Below the pieces are notes generated by a model. The model made no database searches and was not told the DNA's origin. It saw only the letters and a list, made by a program, of their open reading frames with translations. From assembly GCA_902493545.1 (NCBI GenBank), contig CABUQI010000010.1, forward strand, positions 1-19,686: a stretch of DNA of 19,686 nucleotides, in the 5' to 3' direction. Below, piece by piece: positions 1-7,226 of this stretch. The position numbers were made by a program, and so were the translations under genes. How positions within the stretch are numbered: position 1 is the first letter of the stretch; each line of letters opens with the position of its first letter. Origin of the DNA: an uncultured Collinsella sp. GTDB taxonomy: Bacteria; Actinomycetota; Coriobacteriia; Coriobacteriales; Coriobacteriaceae.

Positions 1-167
1 TTAACGTGGCCGAGCTCATGTACACGGCAAACGTCGTGATGGCCCACGCGATCGACCTGTCGCAGGTTCTTATGCTCTACGGCCTGGTGTTTGCGATGTA
101 CTTTGTGCTCAACTTTGGTATCTCGCTGCTGGTGAGGGCTTATCAACGCCGTATCGTAGCCGCATAG
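1..167 (+). CDS. C-terminal end of an amino-acid ABC transporter permease (5' truncated)
   Basis: The frame is open from the window edge (first full codon at base 3) to the TAG at 165-167, giving 54 residues. The peptide begins NVAELMYTANVVMAHAIDL, continues with one hydrophobic helix (about VLMLYGLVFAMYFVLNFGIS) and ends with the basic tail RAYQRRIVAA. A last helix followed by LVRxxxRR is typical of the HisM/GlnP-type permeases of polar amino-acid ABC transporters, in which the permease forms the membrane channel beside an ATPase. The rest of the gene is outside the window, so the assignment rests on this short tail. Another binding-protein-dependent permease family remains possible. Confidence 0.6.
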   Translation, partial: NVAELMYTANVVMAHAIDLSQVLMLYGLVFAMYFVLNFGISLLVRAYQRRIVAA

Positions 168-273
168 CCTGGCTTTCCCTGGCACCCAACCTTGGCCTTC
201 AAACCGTCGCTCGCGTACCAAAGTACGCGTCGCTCCTCTTTCAGGCCAATCTTGGGCACCAGGAAAACCCAGG
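168..273. repeat. Long imperfect palindrome after the permease gene
   Basis: The 35-nt arm at 168-202 pairs with 239-273 at about 27 of 35 positions. A nested perfect 7-bp hairpin (CGCGTAC-CAAA-GTACGCG) lies in the middle. It begins immediately after the permease stop codon. It could act as a transcript-end hairpin, but there is no clear T run, and the long arms resemble a dispersed palindromic repeat more than a simple terminator. The rest of the interval to 335 shows nothing else except the AGAAAGGA ribosome binding site before the next gene. Confidence 0.6.
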
Positions 274-335
274 TACGGTATCGTGGGAAAAGGCGATAGA
301 CAGCCTTTTTTCTCATTTGTTAGAAAGGAATCGCG

Positions 336-959
336 ATGAGCGATCTGGAGAACAAGAAGAATCCTGTGGTCATTACCATCGCGCGCGACTTTGGCGCCGA
401 GGGCCACGAGATTGGTCGCATGCTTGCCGACGAGTTGGGGATTCCGCTGTACGATAACGAGCTGCTGGTGCGTGCGTCGCTGCGCGCGGGCGAGTCGCTC
501 GACAAGATGGCCGCCTACGACGAGCGCCTGGCCGTGGAGAACATGGCGTTTCTGCCCGACCGCTACGATGCCCGTTCGTACTCGGACAAGTTGTTCCAAA
601 AGATGAGCCAGGTGATTTTGGATCTGGGTGAGACCGAGAGCTGCATTATCGAAGGCCGCCTGTCCGATTACCTGCTGCGTAACAACCCCAACCACATTGC
701 CGTATTGGTGACCGCACCCTTTGAGGACCGCGTTGAGATTGTGCGCAAAAAGCGCGGCCTTAACAAAAAGAAGGGCGCCAAGCTGGTCAAGCAGCAGCAG
801 AAGGCGCGCGAGGCGTTCTATAAGCGCTACAGCGCCGGCAAGTGGAAGATGACGAGCGGCAAGGACATCGTCGTCAACCGTGCCAAGCTGGGCCGCGAGG
901 GTTGCAAAGACGTTATCGCCGCCGCCTACCGCTACAAAGTGGCCCAGCTCGAAGGCTAA
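336..959 (+). CDS. Cytidylate kinase-like family protein
   Basis: The product is 207 residues. The N-terminus VVITIARDFGAEGHEIGRML followed by LADELGIPLYDNELL matches the cytidylate-kinase-like family (Cytidylate_kin2), a P-loop NMP-kinase relative. The glycine-rich loop (GAEGHEIG) lacks the GKS/GKT lysine of classical Walker A motifs, as in other members of this family, so true CMP kinase activity is uncertain. A mid-protein segment (IIEGRLSDYLLRNNPNHIAVLVTAP) fits the second core strand of the family, and a lysine-rich lid-like stretch (KKRGLNKKKGAKLVKQQQKA) follows. The ATG is preceded by AGAAAGGA at good spacing. The gene stands alone and ends 50 bp before a convergent gene, with a shared terminator between them. 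Confidence 0.85.
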   Translation: MSDLENKKNPVVITIARDFGAEGHEIGRMLADELGIPLYDNELLVRASLRAGESLDKMAAYDERLAVENMAFLPDRYDARSYSDKLFQKMSQVILDLGETESCIIEGRLSDYLLRNNPNHIAVLVTAPFEDRVEIVRKKRGLNKKKGAKLVKQQQKAREAFYKRYSAGKWKMTSGKDIVVNRAKLGREGCKDVIAAAYRYKVAQLEG

Positions 960-965
960 CCGATT

Positions 966-1005
966 AAAACCTCCACAAAGGGACAGGCACCTTTGTGGAG
1001 GTTTT
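966..1005. terminator. Bidirectional terminator hairpin between convergent genes
   Basis: A perfect 16-bp stem (966-981 with 990-1005) closes an 8-nt loop, GACAGGCA. It is flanked by A residues on the left and GTTTT on the right, so it can terminate transcription from both the kinase-like gene and the convergent LuxR-type gene. The loop carries the GGGACAGGCACC signature found in other hairpins of this window. Confidence 0.85.
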
Positions 1006-1008
1006 GTT

Positions 1009-2412
1009 TTAGGCCGAGGGGAAGGCCTTGGTGAGACCGGCGCGCGTCTGTGTGTCGGTCTTTTGGTAGATAGAGCTCAGGTGGCGCTGTACCATGCGCA
1101 TCGAGATGCCGAGCTCCTCGGCGATCTGCTTGAGCGGGCGTTCGTCCTGGGTTACGGCCACGAGCACGTCGACTTCGCGCGGGGTGAGAGCGTGATCGGT
1201 GATGAAGGCCTGACGCTGCTCCTCGATACTCGGTGCTGCCAGCGCCTCCTCGGCAAGCTGTTGATGTTCGCGCTCCTGCTCGGTTTGGGGCAGGCGGAAC
1301 AAGCCGGCTGCCACGAATGCTGCGCAGGCGGCGACGAGCAAAACGAGCGCGCCGATCATGATGAGGGCAACGTTGCCCGAGGTCACGAGGGCAAGCGAGA
1401 TGCCCGATGTAGTGAACGCACACACATTGTTGGCGGCGCGTCCCATGCCGGCCCAAAGGGCGGACGCATGCATGCGCGGTGCCAGCTGTGTAAAGGTGGC
1501 GGTAAAGAACGTGACAAAAAAGCCCGAGCTCAGGTAAAAGACGACAAGGCCCAGGTTGGGATCAGCGCCGGCCTCCACGGCCAGGATGGAAATGGTCGAG
1601 AGCACGGCGATGCCGAGCATGACAAGTCCCATGTAGCGACGCTCGGCAAGATCAAAGACGATACCGGCGACGAGACCGCTCGCTGCCAAAAAGAGGCGCG
1701 GCCAGGTCTGCACGGCGATGGTGCCGTGGGCGTTGGAGAACGTGACCACGTTATCGAGAGTAGAGAACAGGCAGGCGAGAATCATGACGAGCACGATGCT
1801 CCAACATGCCTGCTTGGCGAGGGCGTGCGATGGCTCAACAAAGGGATTGATGGCGGGGTTTGAGCTCTCGACAGCCTTTTGGGAAACGACGCTGAGGGTG
1901 GAGATGACGATCGTCGCTATGCCAAGGACGATGAGCTCTGCGATGCCGCCGCAATTGAGCAGGTTGATGGCGAACTGCATCAAGATGCCCGCGGCATAGG
2001 CTGCTCCCGCGCCGGTGGCGAGTTTGGGGTCATCCTGGAATGCTAACGAAAAGGCATGGTGCGCAGCGGCGCCCAGCAGGCCGAGTCCAAAGAATGCCAT
2101 GCAGCCCAAAATCTCGAGCGCAAGCAGGTCCGTGGGGGACTGAATCTGAGTCAATCCCAAGATGGCGATGGGAACGGCGGCGCTGACAACTGCCTGAGGC
2201 CGGCCTTTGCGCTGTGCGAGCCCAAGCAGCGGCGCATATCCGATAAAGCCGATCACGCTGGCGCCGAGGATGAAGCCCTGCGCAATTACAACACGCTCGG
2301 CACCGGCGAGCAGCCCGACATTAATGTCGAATCGAAACTCGGCGGCAAGAAAGACAAAGGTAAAGAGCGCAAGTGCCAGAAGCGCGTTGATTTTAGGCTT
2401 ACTCAGGTTCAA
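1009..2412 (-). CDS. Membrane-anchored LuxR-family transcriptional regulator (MFS-like N-terminal domain)
   Basis: The product is 467 residues. About residues 1-385 form a run of roughly twelve hydrophobic segments with an MFS-like layout. The last 59 residues (409-467) are a LuxR/GerE helix-turn-helix: LTPREVDVLVAV, then QIAEELGISMRMVQRHLSSI and YQKTDTQTRAGL. Such fusions are frequent in Coriobacteriia and are thought to sense a signal at the membrane and bind DNA from there; the ligand is unknown. The start is a TTG codon with AAAGGA six bases upstream. The gene diverges from the surface-protein gene at 2630, which makes that gene, and perhaps the two after it, candidate targets. This regulatory link is inference. 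Confidence 0.85.
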   Translation of the reverse strand: MNLSKPKINALLALALFTFVFLAAEFRFDINVGLLAGAERVVIAQGFILGASVIGFIGYAPLLGLAQRKGRPQAVVSAAVPIAILGLTQIQSPTDLLALEILGCMAFFGLGLLGAAAHHAFSLAFQDDPKLATGAGAAYAAGILMQFAINLLNCGGIAELIVLGIATIVISTLSVVSQKAVESSNPAINPFVEPSHALAKQACWSIVLVMILACLFSTLDNVVTFSNAHGTIAVQTWPRLFLAASGLVAGIVFDLAERRYMGLVMLGIAVLSTISILAVEAGADPNLGLVVFYLSSGFFVTFFTATFTQLAPRMHASALWAGMGRAANNVCAFTTSGISLALVTSGNVALIMIGALVLLVAACAAFVAAGLFRLPQTEQEREHQQLAEEALAAPSIEEQRQAFITDHALTPREVDVLVAVTQDERPLKQIAEELGISMRMVQRHLSSIYQKTDTQTRAGLTKAFPSA

Positions 2413-2450
2413 GGACGGTCCTTTGGGTGGACGGAATAACCGTTTCCTCG

Positions 2451-2456
2451 ATTGTA
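2451..2456 (-). promoter_or_regulatory. Candidate -10 element for the LuxR-type gene
   Basis: On the minus strand this reads TACAAT, about 40 bases upstream of the TTG start. No convincing -35 box lies 16-18 bases further upstream, so this is only a partial promoter call. Confidence 0.3.
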
Positions 2457-2584
2457 GACCAGGATGGTATGGGCGGGCCTTTGGAAAGCGAAGACCCCTC
2501 CCTCGGCGATTGCGCGCTCGTTGCCTTTTGCGCTGGCAGATGCGCCACTTGAGAATTTGTGCCCCGGGATCCGGCTATCTTCCC

Positions 2585-2599
2585 GTAACATGGTGTTAC
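2585..2599. promoter_or_regulatory. Small palindrome upstream of the first surface-protein gene
   Basis: GTAACA-TGG-TGTTAC is a perfect 6+6 bp inverted repeat ending about 30 bases before the ATG at 2630 and just ahead of the ribosome binding site. It could be an operator or a small 5' hairpin. Its TGTTACAG right half resembles the arms of the hairpin arrays at 6477 and 13415, which may be coincidence. Confidence 0.3.
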
Positions 2600-2629
2600 A
2601 GAAGCACCCCTTACGACAAGGAGGCTCAC

Positions 2630-4264
2630 ATGCGAAAGCAAATCCATGACAACCCAATCGACCACGGCCGCGCGTGCTCGCTCTCTCATGGAACGTGGCG
2701 CCGCGTGGGCGCAAAACTTGCTTGCGCGGGGGCTTGCGCGCTCATGGCCGGCCAGCTGTTGCTGCCGAGCGTGGCGCTCGCCGCCGACTGGGTCAACGTG
2801 GGCGGCACGCAGTACGACGCGGGCACCGCTGCCGGCGACGAGGCAGGAACCTGGTCCTGGGATGGCGCTGACGACATGAAGCTCAACGGCTACGACGGCG
2901 GCTCCATCGGCGCCAAGGGTAACCTCACCATCGGCGTGACGGGCACCAACACCGTCACGGCCGACGCCGGGCAGAGCGCCATTGCTGTCAAGAACGGCAA
3001 CCTTGCCATTACCGGCGATGGCACCCTTAATGCGACGGCTCAGACCGATGTGATTGCGGCGGAAGGCGACGGCAATGCGGGTGGCGATGTGACCATCAGC
3101 GGCGCCAATGTCAACGTGACGGCTTCGGGCGCAGTGAACAGTGCGACGGGCATTCGCGCGACGGCCGGCAGCGTGACGATCGATAAGGGCGCCGATGTCA
3201 AAATCGAGGCAAAATCGGCGGAAGGATCTTGGCGTCCAACGGTGGGCACCTACGGTATCTTTGCCGATAACCTTCCCAGTAGACACGCTGCTCAGGAAAG
3301 CGAGCAGGAAGAACCGGATTATGTCTCCGTGCACGGGGGCGACGTCACGATCGATGCCGCCAACCTGTCGATCAAGACAGCCGATGCCTGGCAGGTTTCC
3401 GTGTGCATCAATACGGTCGGTATCAAAAAGAATACCCTCATGAAAATCGTCAACGGAGCCGATGTCGCGCTTTCCGCCGGCAGTGCGGCTTCGCTCTCGG
3501 CGGGCATCAGCGCGCGTTCGCAAAGCGGTGCGGTGTGGATGCTTGTCGAGGAGTCGAATCTTACGTCTCGAAGCCTGTCTTCTGCAAACGGCATCGATGC
3601 CGTCCGCAATCAAAGTTTTGGAATCATGGCAGAGGCAAACACCGGGTCGGAAACGCCTCGTATCAAGATTCGCAAATCGAAGATTGAGGCTTCGGGCGCG
3701 ACTGCGGGAATCTATGCGATCAACTGCAACGACGCGACTGCGACGCTGTTCCGTGCCGCGAGGATTGATTTGAGCGTGAACAATTTGCACGGGCGCGCGA
3801 TGATTACGACTCCGACGGATGGTGTCGTGCGCGATGTGAAAAAGGTTGTTGATACGGGGAAATGGCCGAGCTCCCAGAACGGGCAGGTCGTCGGTGTTGC
3901 CGGTTCGTCTGCTATTACGGATATCGTCGGTTCTGCCGAGGTCGCCCATGATGTAGTGATTGATTTTGGAGACGGGCAGGAGCCGGAGCCGACACCGGAG
4001 CCCGAGCCGACACCGGAGCCCGATCCCGATCCTATGCCCAATCCCGAGCAGAAGCCTGACCCCAAGCCCGTAGATAAGGACGCAAAGACCACCATGGCGG
4101 TTACCAAGACCGTTACGACCAAGACTGCCGCCGGCACCAAAAGCGCTTCCGGTGTTCTGGCCGCCACGGGCGACAACGCCGCGACGGCGGCAGCTGCACT
4201 CGGCATCGCCGGTGCGTCCGTCATCGGCGCCGGCTTCGTCGCGTCCAAGCGCCGCAACCGCTAG
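2630..4264 (+). CDS. LAxTG-anchored surface protein with beta-helix / carbohydrate-binding-like repeats
   Basis: The product is 544 residues. I chose the ATG at 2630 because AAGGAGG sits five bases upstream and the protein then starts with a long signal peptide (about 1-51, cleavage after PSVALA). Residues from about 55 to 330 contain repeated short beta units, such as NLTIGVTGTNTVTA, NLAITGDGTLNATA, DVTISGANVNVTA and SVTIDKGADVKIEA. This is the layout of the carbohydrate-binding-domain (Cthe_2159-like) and other parallel beta-helix proteins. A Pro/Glu/Asp-rich wall-spanning linker follows (PEPEPTPEPDPDP and onward). The end is a 35-residue sorting signal: LAATG at 510-514, a hydrophobic stretch, and the tail KRRNR. 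A sortase should link the protein to the cell wall. The sugar ligand, if any, is unknown. Confidence 0.85.
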   Translation: MRKQIHDNPIDHGRACSLSHGTWRRVGAKLACAGACALMAGQLLLPSVALAADWVNVGGTQYDAGTAAGDEAGTWSWDGADDMKLNGYDGGSIGAKGNLTIGVTGTNTVTADAGQSAIAVKNGNLAITGDGTLNATAQTDVIAAEGDGNAGGDVTISGANVNVTASGAVNSATGIRATAGSVTIDKGADVKIEAKSAEGSWRPTVGTYGIFADNLPSRHAAQESEQEEPDYVSVHGGDVTIDAANLSIKTADAWQVSVCINTVGIKKNTLMKIVNGADVALSAGSAASLSAGISARSQSGAVWMLVEESNLTSRSLSSANGIDAVRNQSFGIMAEANTGSETPRIKIRKSKIEASGATAGIYAINCNDATATLFRAARIDLSVNNLHGRAMITTPTDGVVRDVKKVVDTGKWPSSQNGQVVGVAGSSAITDIVGSAEVAHDVVIDFGDGQEPEPTPEPEPTPEPDPDPMPNPEQKPDPKPVDKDAKTTMAVTKTVTTKTAAGTKSASGVLAATGDNAATAAAALGIAGASVIGAGFVASKRRNR

Positions 4265-4287
4265 CGCAAGCTTTCATAGCCATTTTC

Positions 4288-4323
4288 AGCCGCCGCGTGG
4301 GCATAAATGCCCTTGCGGCGGCT
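4288..4323 (+). terminator. Terminator after the first surface-protein gene
   Basis: A 9-bp GC-rich stem (AGCCGCCGC, 4288-4296, with 4315-4323) contains a smaller GGGCA/TGCCC hairpin. It is followed by CTTTGTATTT. It lies 24 bp after the stop codon. Confidence 0.75.
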
Positions 4324-4340
4324 CTTTGTATTTCCGCAGG

Positions 4341-4378
4341 TATACGCCTAGGTTCGCATCTACGAACCTAGGCGTATA
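4341..4378. promoter_or_regulatory. Perfect 16-bp inverted repeat upstream of the second surface-protein gene
   Basis: The arms 4341-4356 and 4363-4378 pair perfectly around CATCTA. The inner core TAGGTTCG...CGAACCTA also occurs at 6683-6716 ahead of the third surface gene, again preceded by CGCAGGTA. It sits about 90 bp before the ATG at 4470. It could be an operator for a dimeric regulator, a 5' transcript hairpin, or a dispersed palindrome. Confidence 0.55.
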
Positions 4379-4408
4379 GAGTCATTTGACACATCTTGGT
4401 TGTACAGG

Positions 4409-4443
4409 ACCACCACAAAGGGGACAGGCACCTTTGTGGTGGT
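4409..4443. repeat. GGGACAGG-type hairpin repeat
   Basis: A perfect 13-bp stem (ACCACCACAAAGG, 4409-4421, with 4431-4443) encloses the loop GGACAGGCA. It is the same family as 966-1005, but here it lies inside the leader of the second surface gene, 26 bp before its ATG. If transcribed it would form just upstream of the AAGGAGG ribosome binding site at about 4458-4464. Confidence 0.7.
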
Positions 4444-4469
4444 GTAGCCTTTCGACCAAGGAGGCCGTT

Positions 4470-6440
4470 ATGAACGGAAGCCACTTTAATAAGGAGACCC
4501 AGCGCGAACGCACCTGCTCGTTGGTCCACGGTACTTGGCGCTGCGTGGGTGTGAGGATTGCGAGCGTCGGCGCGTGCGCGCTTATGGTTGGCCAGCTGTT
4601 GCTGCCGAGTTTGGCGCTGGCGACCGAGTGCGCGGATCCGGATGCCGTGGCGGGTGAGGTTGCTGCGACTCCAGCGACTCCGGCGGTTGCGGAGGATGCG
4701 GTTCCGGCGACCGCGCCTGCAACTGATGCTGCTCCGACGGCACAAACCGTCGCTGAACCTCAGCAGACGACTCCGGCTGACACCACCGATGAATCTAGCG
4801 ATGCGGCACCCGCTGAGCAAAACACTCCCAGCGACACCTCCGCCACGCCGACAAGCGATGCCATCATGCCCTGTGGCGTGACCGATGTGATAGACGGAGG
4901 CGGCGTTAAGGTCAACACGACCGTGGTCGATCATTATACGGACCGCGTGCTTCCGAGCAATGTCACACTCGAAAAGGGCCAGTCGTATACCTATGATTTT
5001 CCCGATGTTGAGGGCGGCATGCCGGATGAGCCGCTCTGCGAACTTGTCGAAACCAAGTACTACCGGGCCGATGCTGCTTCGGGCACCCTGGCTGAAGTCC
5101 AGGACACATCTATGTCCGATGTGACGGCTCACTTTGAGCCTGTTGGCGATCACATGAGGCTGACGCTGACCTTTACGGGTGGCGCGGCAGGCGGCTCGTA
5201 TCGACTCACGCGCAATGAGGATCTTTATATTGGCGCGGCACTGGAGTATACCGGAACTGACTATGAAGGCAGCTCGACTATCCTCAACGAAACCAGGTAC
5301 GATTATTACCTCCGCTACGTCATCAATAGCGAAATTACGCTTGTTGCGTCAGAAAACGAAGCCCTCCATAACCTGAACGTCAACGACGTGAAGACCGACT
5401 ACGCGCCCGGCGAGGCGCCCCGCGCGACCGCGACGATTCCCGCCGCCGATGCCGACAAGTATGAGATCGCCTACGAGTGCTGGGAAGAGATGGAGCTCGA
5501 TATGGAATCCGGGGAGTCGGTGCCCGTTGCCTTCTGGTATTCCGATCCCGCAAAGTACACGCCGGGCATGAAGAAGATTGACCACTTCGAAGAGGGAAAG
5601 TTCTACATGTACTCCGTTGAGCTGAGGCTCAAGGGCGACAATACCGTGGCCGATGACTGCAATATGAACGTCAACGGTCATTGGGCGCACCACATCAAAA
5701 CCGTCAACGGCGTCTTCGCGCCAAACGCTGACAATATGCTGTGCGAGCAGCCGATCGACGAATGGCGGGCCATCGACGTTATCGAGATCAACGGCGCCAC
5801 GACCACCTTCAAGGCAGGCGATAAGCCGGTCTTTACGGCGAATGTTCCGACGGGCTCCAACTCCCTTCCTCAGTGTGAGTTCTGGACGGGCAGCGATGGC
5901 AGCGAAATGAACTCTCAGAAGTTCTGGGATCAGAACATTACGAATCACATCGACGCCTTTAAGCCTGGCGTGACCTATCGCTACGGCATCTACCTCAAGT
6001 CCGCGCGCGGCTTCTACTTCACGCCCGACACTAAGCTGATGATCAACGGCCAGGAGTGCGGCTACCAGGTCGCGGATAGCGTATCCGATGAGGACAGCCG
6101 CTGGATCTACACCCTGTGGCTCAACACCGATCTGACCTTTACGCCTGAAGCCACGCCGACTCCCGATCCGCAACCTACGCCGGATCCCAAGCCGACACCG
6201 CAGCCTGAGGTTAAGCCCGAGACCAAGCCCGAAGTGAAGCCCGAGACCAAGCCCGCGGCCAAGTCGGCCACGACAACCGCCACGACCAAGACGGTTGAGA
6301 AAACCACGCAGGCCAAGAAGAGCGATGCTGTCCTGGCTACCACGGGGGATACCACCGCGATGACGGTCGCCGCCCTAGGCATCGCCGGCGCAACCGTCGC
6401 CGCCGCCGGCCTCGCCGCGACAAAGCGCCGCAAACGTTAG
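4470..6440 (+). CDS. LAxTG-anchored surface protein with two tandem beta-type domains
   Basis: The product is 656 residues. The ATG at 4470 follows CAAGGAGG. The signal peptide (1-51) closely resembles that of the upstream surface gene: CSLxHGTWR at about 16-24, GACALM, then GQLLLPSLALA before cleavage. A Thr/Ala/Pro-rich low-complexity segment runs to about 130. Residues of about 300-415 and 435-530 look like two copies of one domain. Each starts with an (A/K)xGxxP-type strand, has a central W or F with a bulky region, then a (K/G)xxYxYxxxLK segment, and ends with an NG turn (MNVNGHWAH and LMINGQECG). A Pro/Lys/Glu linker (about 555-600) leads to the sorting signal LATTG at 622-626, a hydrophobic helix and KRRKR. 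I recognise no enzyme motif; an adhesion or structural role is a guess. Confidence 0.85.
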   Translation: MNGSHFNKETQRERTCSLVHGTWRCVGVRIASVGACALMVGQLLLPSLALATECADPDAVAGEVAATPATPAVAEDAVPATAPATDAAPTAQTVAEPQQTTPADTTDESSDAAPAEQNTPSDTSATPTSDAIMPCGVTDVIDGGGVKVNTTVVDHYTDRVLPSNVTLEKGQSYTYDFPDVEGGMPDEPLCELVETKYYRADAASGTLAEVQDTSMSDVTAHFEPVGDHMRLTLTFTGGAAGGSYRLTRNEDLYIGAALEYTGTDYEGSSTILNETRYDYYLRYVINSEITLVASENEALHNLNVNDVKTDYAPGEAPRATATIPAADADKYEIAYECWEEMELDMESGESVPVAFWYSDPAKYTPGMKKIDHFEEGKFYMYSVELRLKGDNTVADDCNMNVNGHWAHHIKTVNGVFAPNADNMLCEQPIDEWRAIDVIEINGATTTFKAGDKPVFTANVPTGSNSLPQCEFWTGSDGSEMNSQKFWDQNITNHIDAFKPGVTYRYGIYLKSARGFYFTPDTKLMINGQECGYQVADSVSDEDSRWIYTLWLNTDLTFTPEATPTPDPQPTPDPKPTPQPEVKPETKPEVKPETKPAAKSATTTATTKTVEKTTQAKKSDAVLATTGDTTAMTVAALGIAGATVAAAGLAATKRRKR

Positions 6441-6476
6441 AGCTGGGTGACGGCTCTCGTTCTCGGCCTCAGCAAA

Positions 6477-6615
6477 ATCTCAATCTGTAACACCAAACTG
6501 CCCAAAACGCCTCTAGATGTTACAGATTGAGATGAACCGAATGGCCGCCAATCTAATGTCTCGATCTGTAACACCAAGCGGGGAATTTGACCTCTAACTG
6601 TTACAGATCGAGACA
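6477..6615 (+). repeat. Array of two hairpins with 25-nt loops after the second surface gene
   Basis: Hairpin 1 has perfect 16-nt arms at 6477-6492 and 6518-6533 (ATCTCAATCTGTAACA and its complement). Hairpin 2 has perfect 17-nt arms at 6557-6573 and 6599-6615 (TGTCTCGATCTGTAACA and its complement). Both loops are exactly 25 nt and end in CTCTAGA or CTCTAAC. The unit length is 81 bp. There is no T run as in a standard terminator. No ORF is supported in 6441-6776; it holds this array, the hairpin at 6636 and the palindrome at 6683. Confidence 0.85.
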
Positions 6616-6635
6616 AACTGGCCGGCCAAGTCCAG

Positions 6636-6672
6636 AACCGCCACAAAGGTGCCTGTCCCCTTTGCGGTGGTT
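6636..6672. repeat. GGGACAGG-type hairpin repeat (reverse orientation)
   Basis: The arms 6636-6649 and 6659-6672 pair with one mismatch and one wobble around TGCCTGTCC. This is the reverse complement of the loop at 4422-4430. It follows the hairpin array with the same spacing and local sequence as the copy at 13655. Confidence 0.65.
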
Positions 6673-6682
6673 TACGCAGGTA

Positions 6683-6716
6683 GAACGGTAGGTTCGTATA
6701 TATGAACCTACCGTTC
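6683..6716. promoter_or_regulatory. Palindrome upstream of the third surface gene
   Basis: Perfect 13-nt arms (GAACGGTAGGTTC, 6683-6695, with 6704-6716) flank GTATATAT, and GCTTTGTTTTT follows. It shares the TAGGTTCG...GAACCTA core and the preceding CGCAGGTA with 4341-4378. The T run would allow it to act as a terminator for read-through from the upstream gene. Its position 60 bp before an ATG would also suit an operator. Confidence 0.55.
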
Positions 6717-6776
6717 GCTTTGTTTTTGGACGACGATTACGCTGGATGACTTTAGGTTTGCAGGAAAGGAACGACC

Positions 6777-7226
6777 ATGAGGTGGACTACTGTTCGAGCG
6801 CTTTGCCGCCGCCTGACCGTTGCCGCGGTGACCCTCACTATGGTGACGGGCTCGTTGCCTGTGGGCGCGTTTGCTGAGGCCCTCAACACCGACGGCACTT
6901 TTGTGCAGACGGATAACAGCCAGGCGGACGACGCCGCTTCCGCCGATTCGTCTGACGCCCAAACGTCAGACTCTGCTTCCGCCGACCCCGCGCCCGATGC
7001 CGGCGCCGCCGACCCCACAGTGCTCGATAGCGGTGATACCCCTACGCCCCCGCCCTCCGAGATTGCATCGGCGGCGGGCCTAACGGGCGCCGGGCAGACC
7101 GAGAGCACACCTGCGGGTACGCTCGCCACTGATCTTGTCGAGGGCAAGGAACTCGCCGAGCAGCAGAAGCAGGAGGAGACCGCCGAAGCCGAAGTAACCT
7201 GGAATGAGGATCTTGGCTCTGGATGA
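6777..7226 (+). CDS. N-terminal part of the split giant surface protein (signal peptide and low-complexity region)
   Basis: The ORF is 149 residues with a strong AGGAAAGGA ribosome binding site before the ATG. It begins with a signal peptide (basic RALCRRLT, hydrophobic core, cleavage near VGAFA at 33), followed by an Asp/Ser/Ala-rich disordered stretch, and ends at TGA in ...VTWNEDLGSG. It has no folded domain and no wall anchor of its own. The next ORF begins at an overlapping ATGA (7223-7226), has no signal peptide but does have the anchor. The simplest reading is that the two are one gene broken by a single-base loss (or two-base gain) between about 7208 and 7223. Reinitiation or programmed slippage are alternatives. 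Confidence 0.8.
   Translation: MRWTTVRALCRRLTVAAVTLTMVTGSLPVGAFAEALNTDGTFVQTDNSQADDAASADSSDAQTSDSASADPAPDAGAADPTVLDSGDTPTPPPSEIASAAGLTGAGQTESTPAGTLATDLVEGKELAEQQKQEETAEAEVTWNEDLGSG

Noticed and set aside
880..1863. Plus-strand 327-codon ORF opposite the LuxR-type gene
   Set aside because: Its residue composition and lack of any family features mark it as the antisense shadow of a clearly recognisable coding region; it also starts inside the kinase-like gene.
2207..2629. Upstream extension of the first surface protein to an earlier start
   Set aside because: The extension lies over the regulator gene, and the ATG at 2630 has an AAGGAGG site and begins a proper signal peptide.
4386..4391. Perfect TTGACA upstream of the second surface gene as a -35 box
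   Set aside because: No acceptable -10 hexamer lies 16-19 bases downstream; that position falls inside the hairpin stem at 4409.
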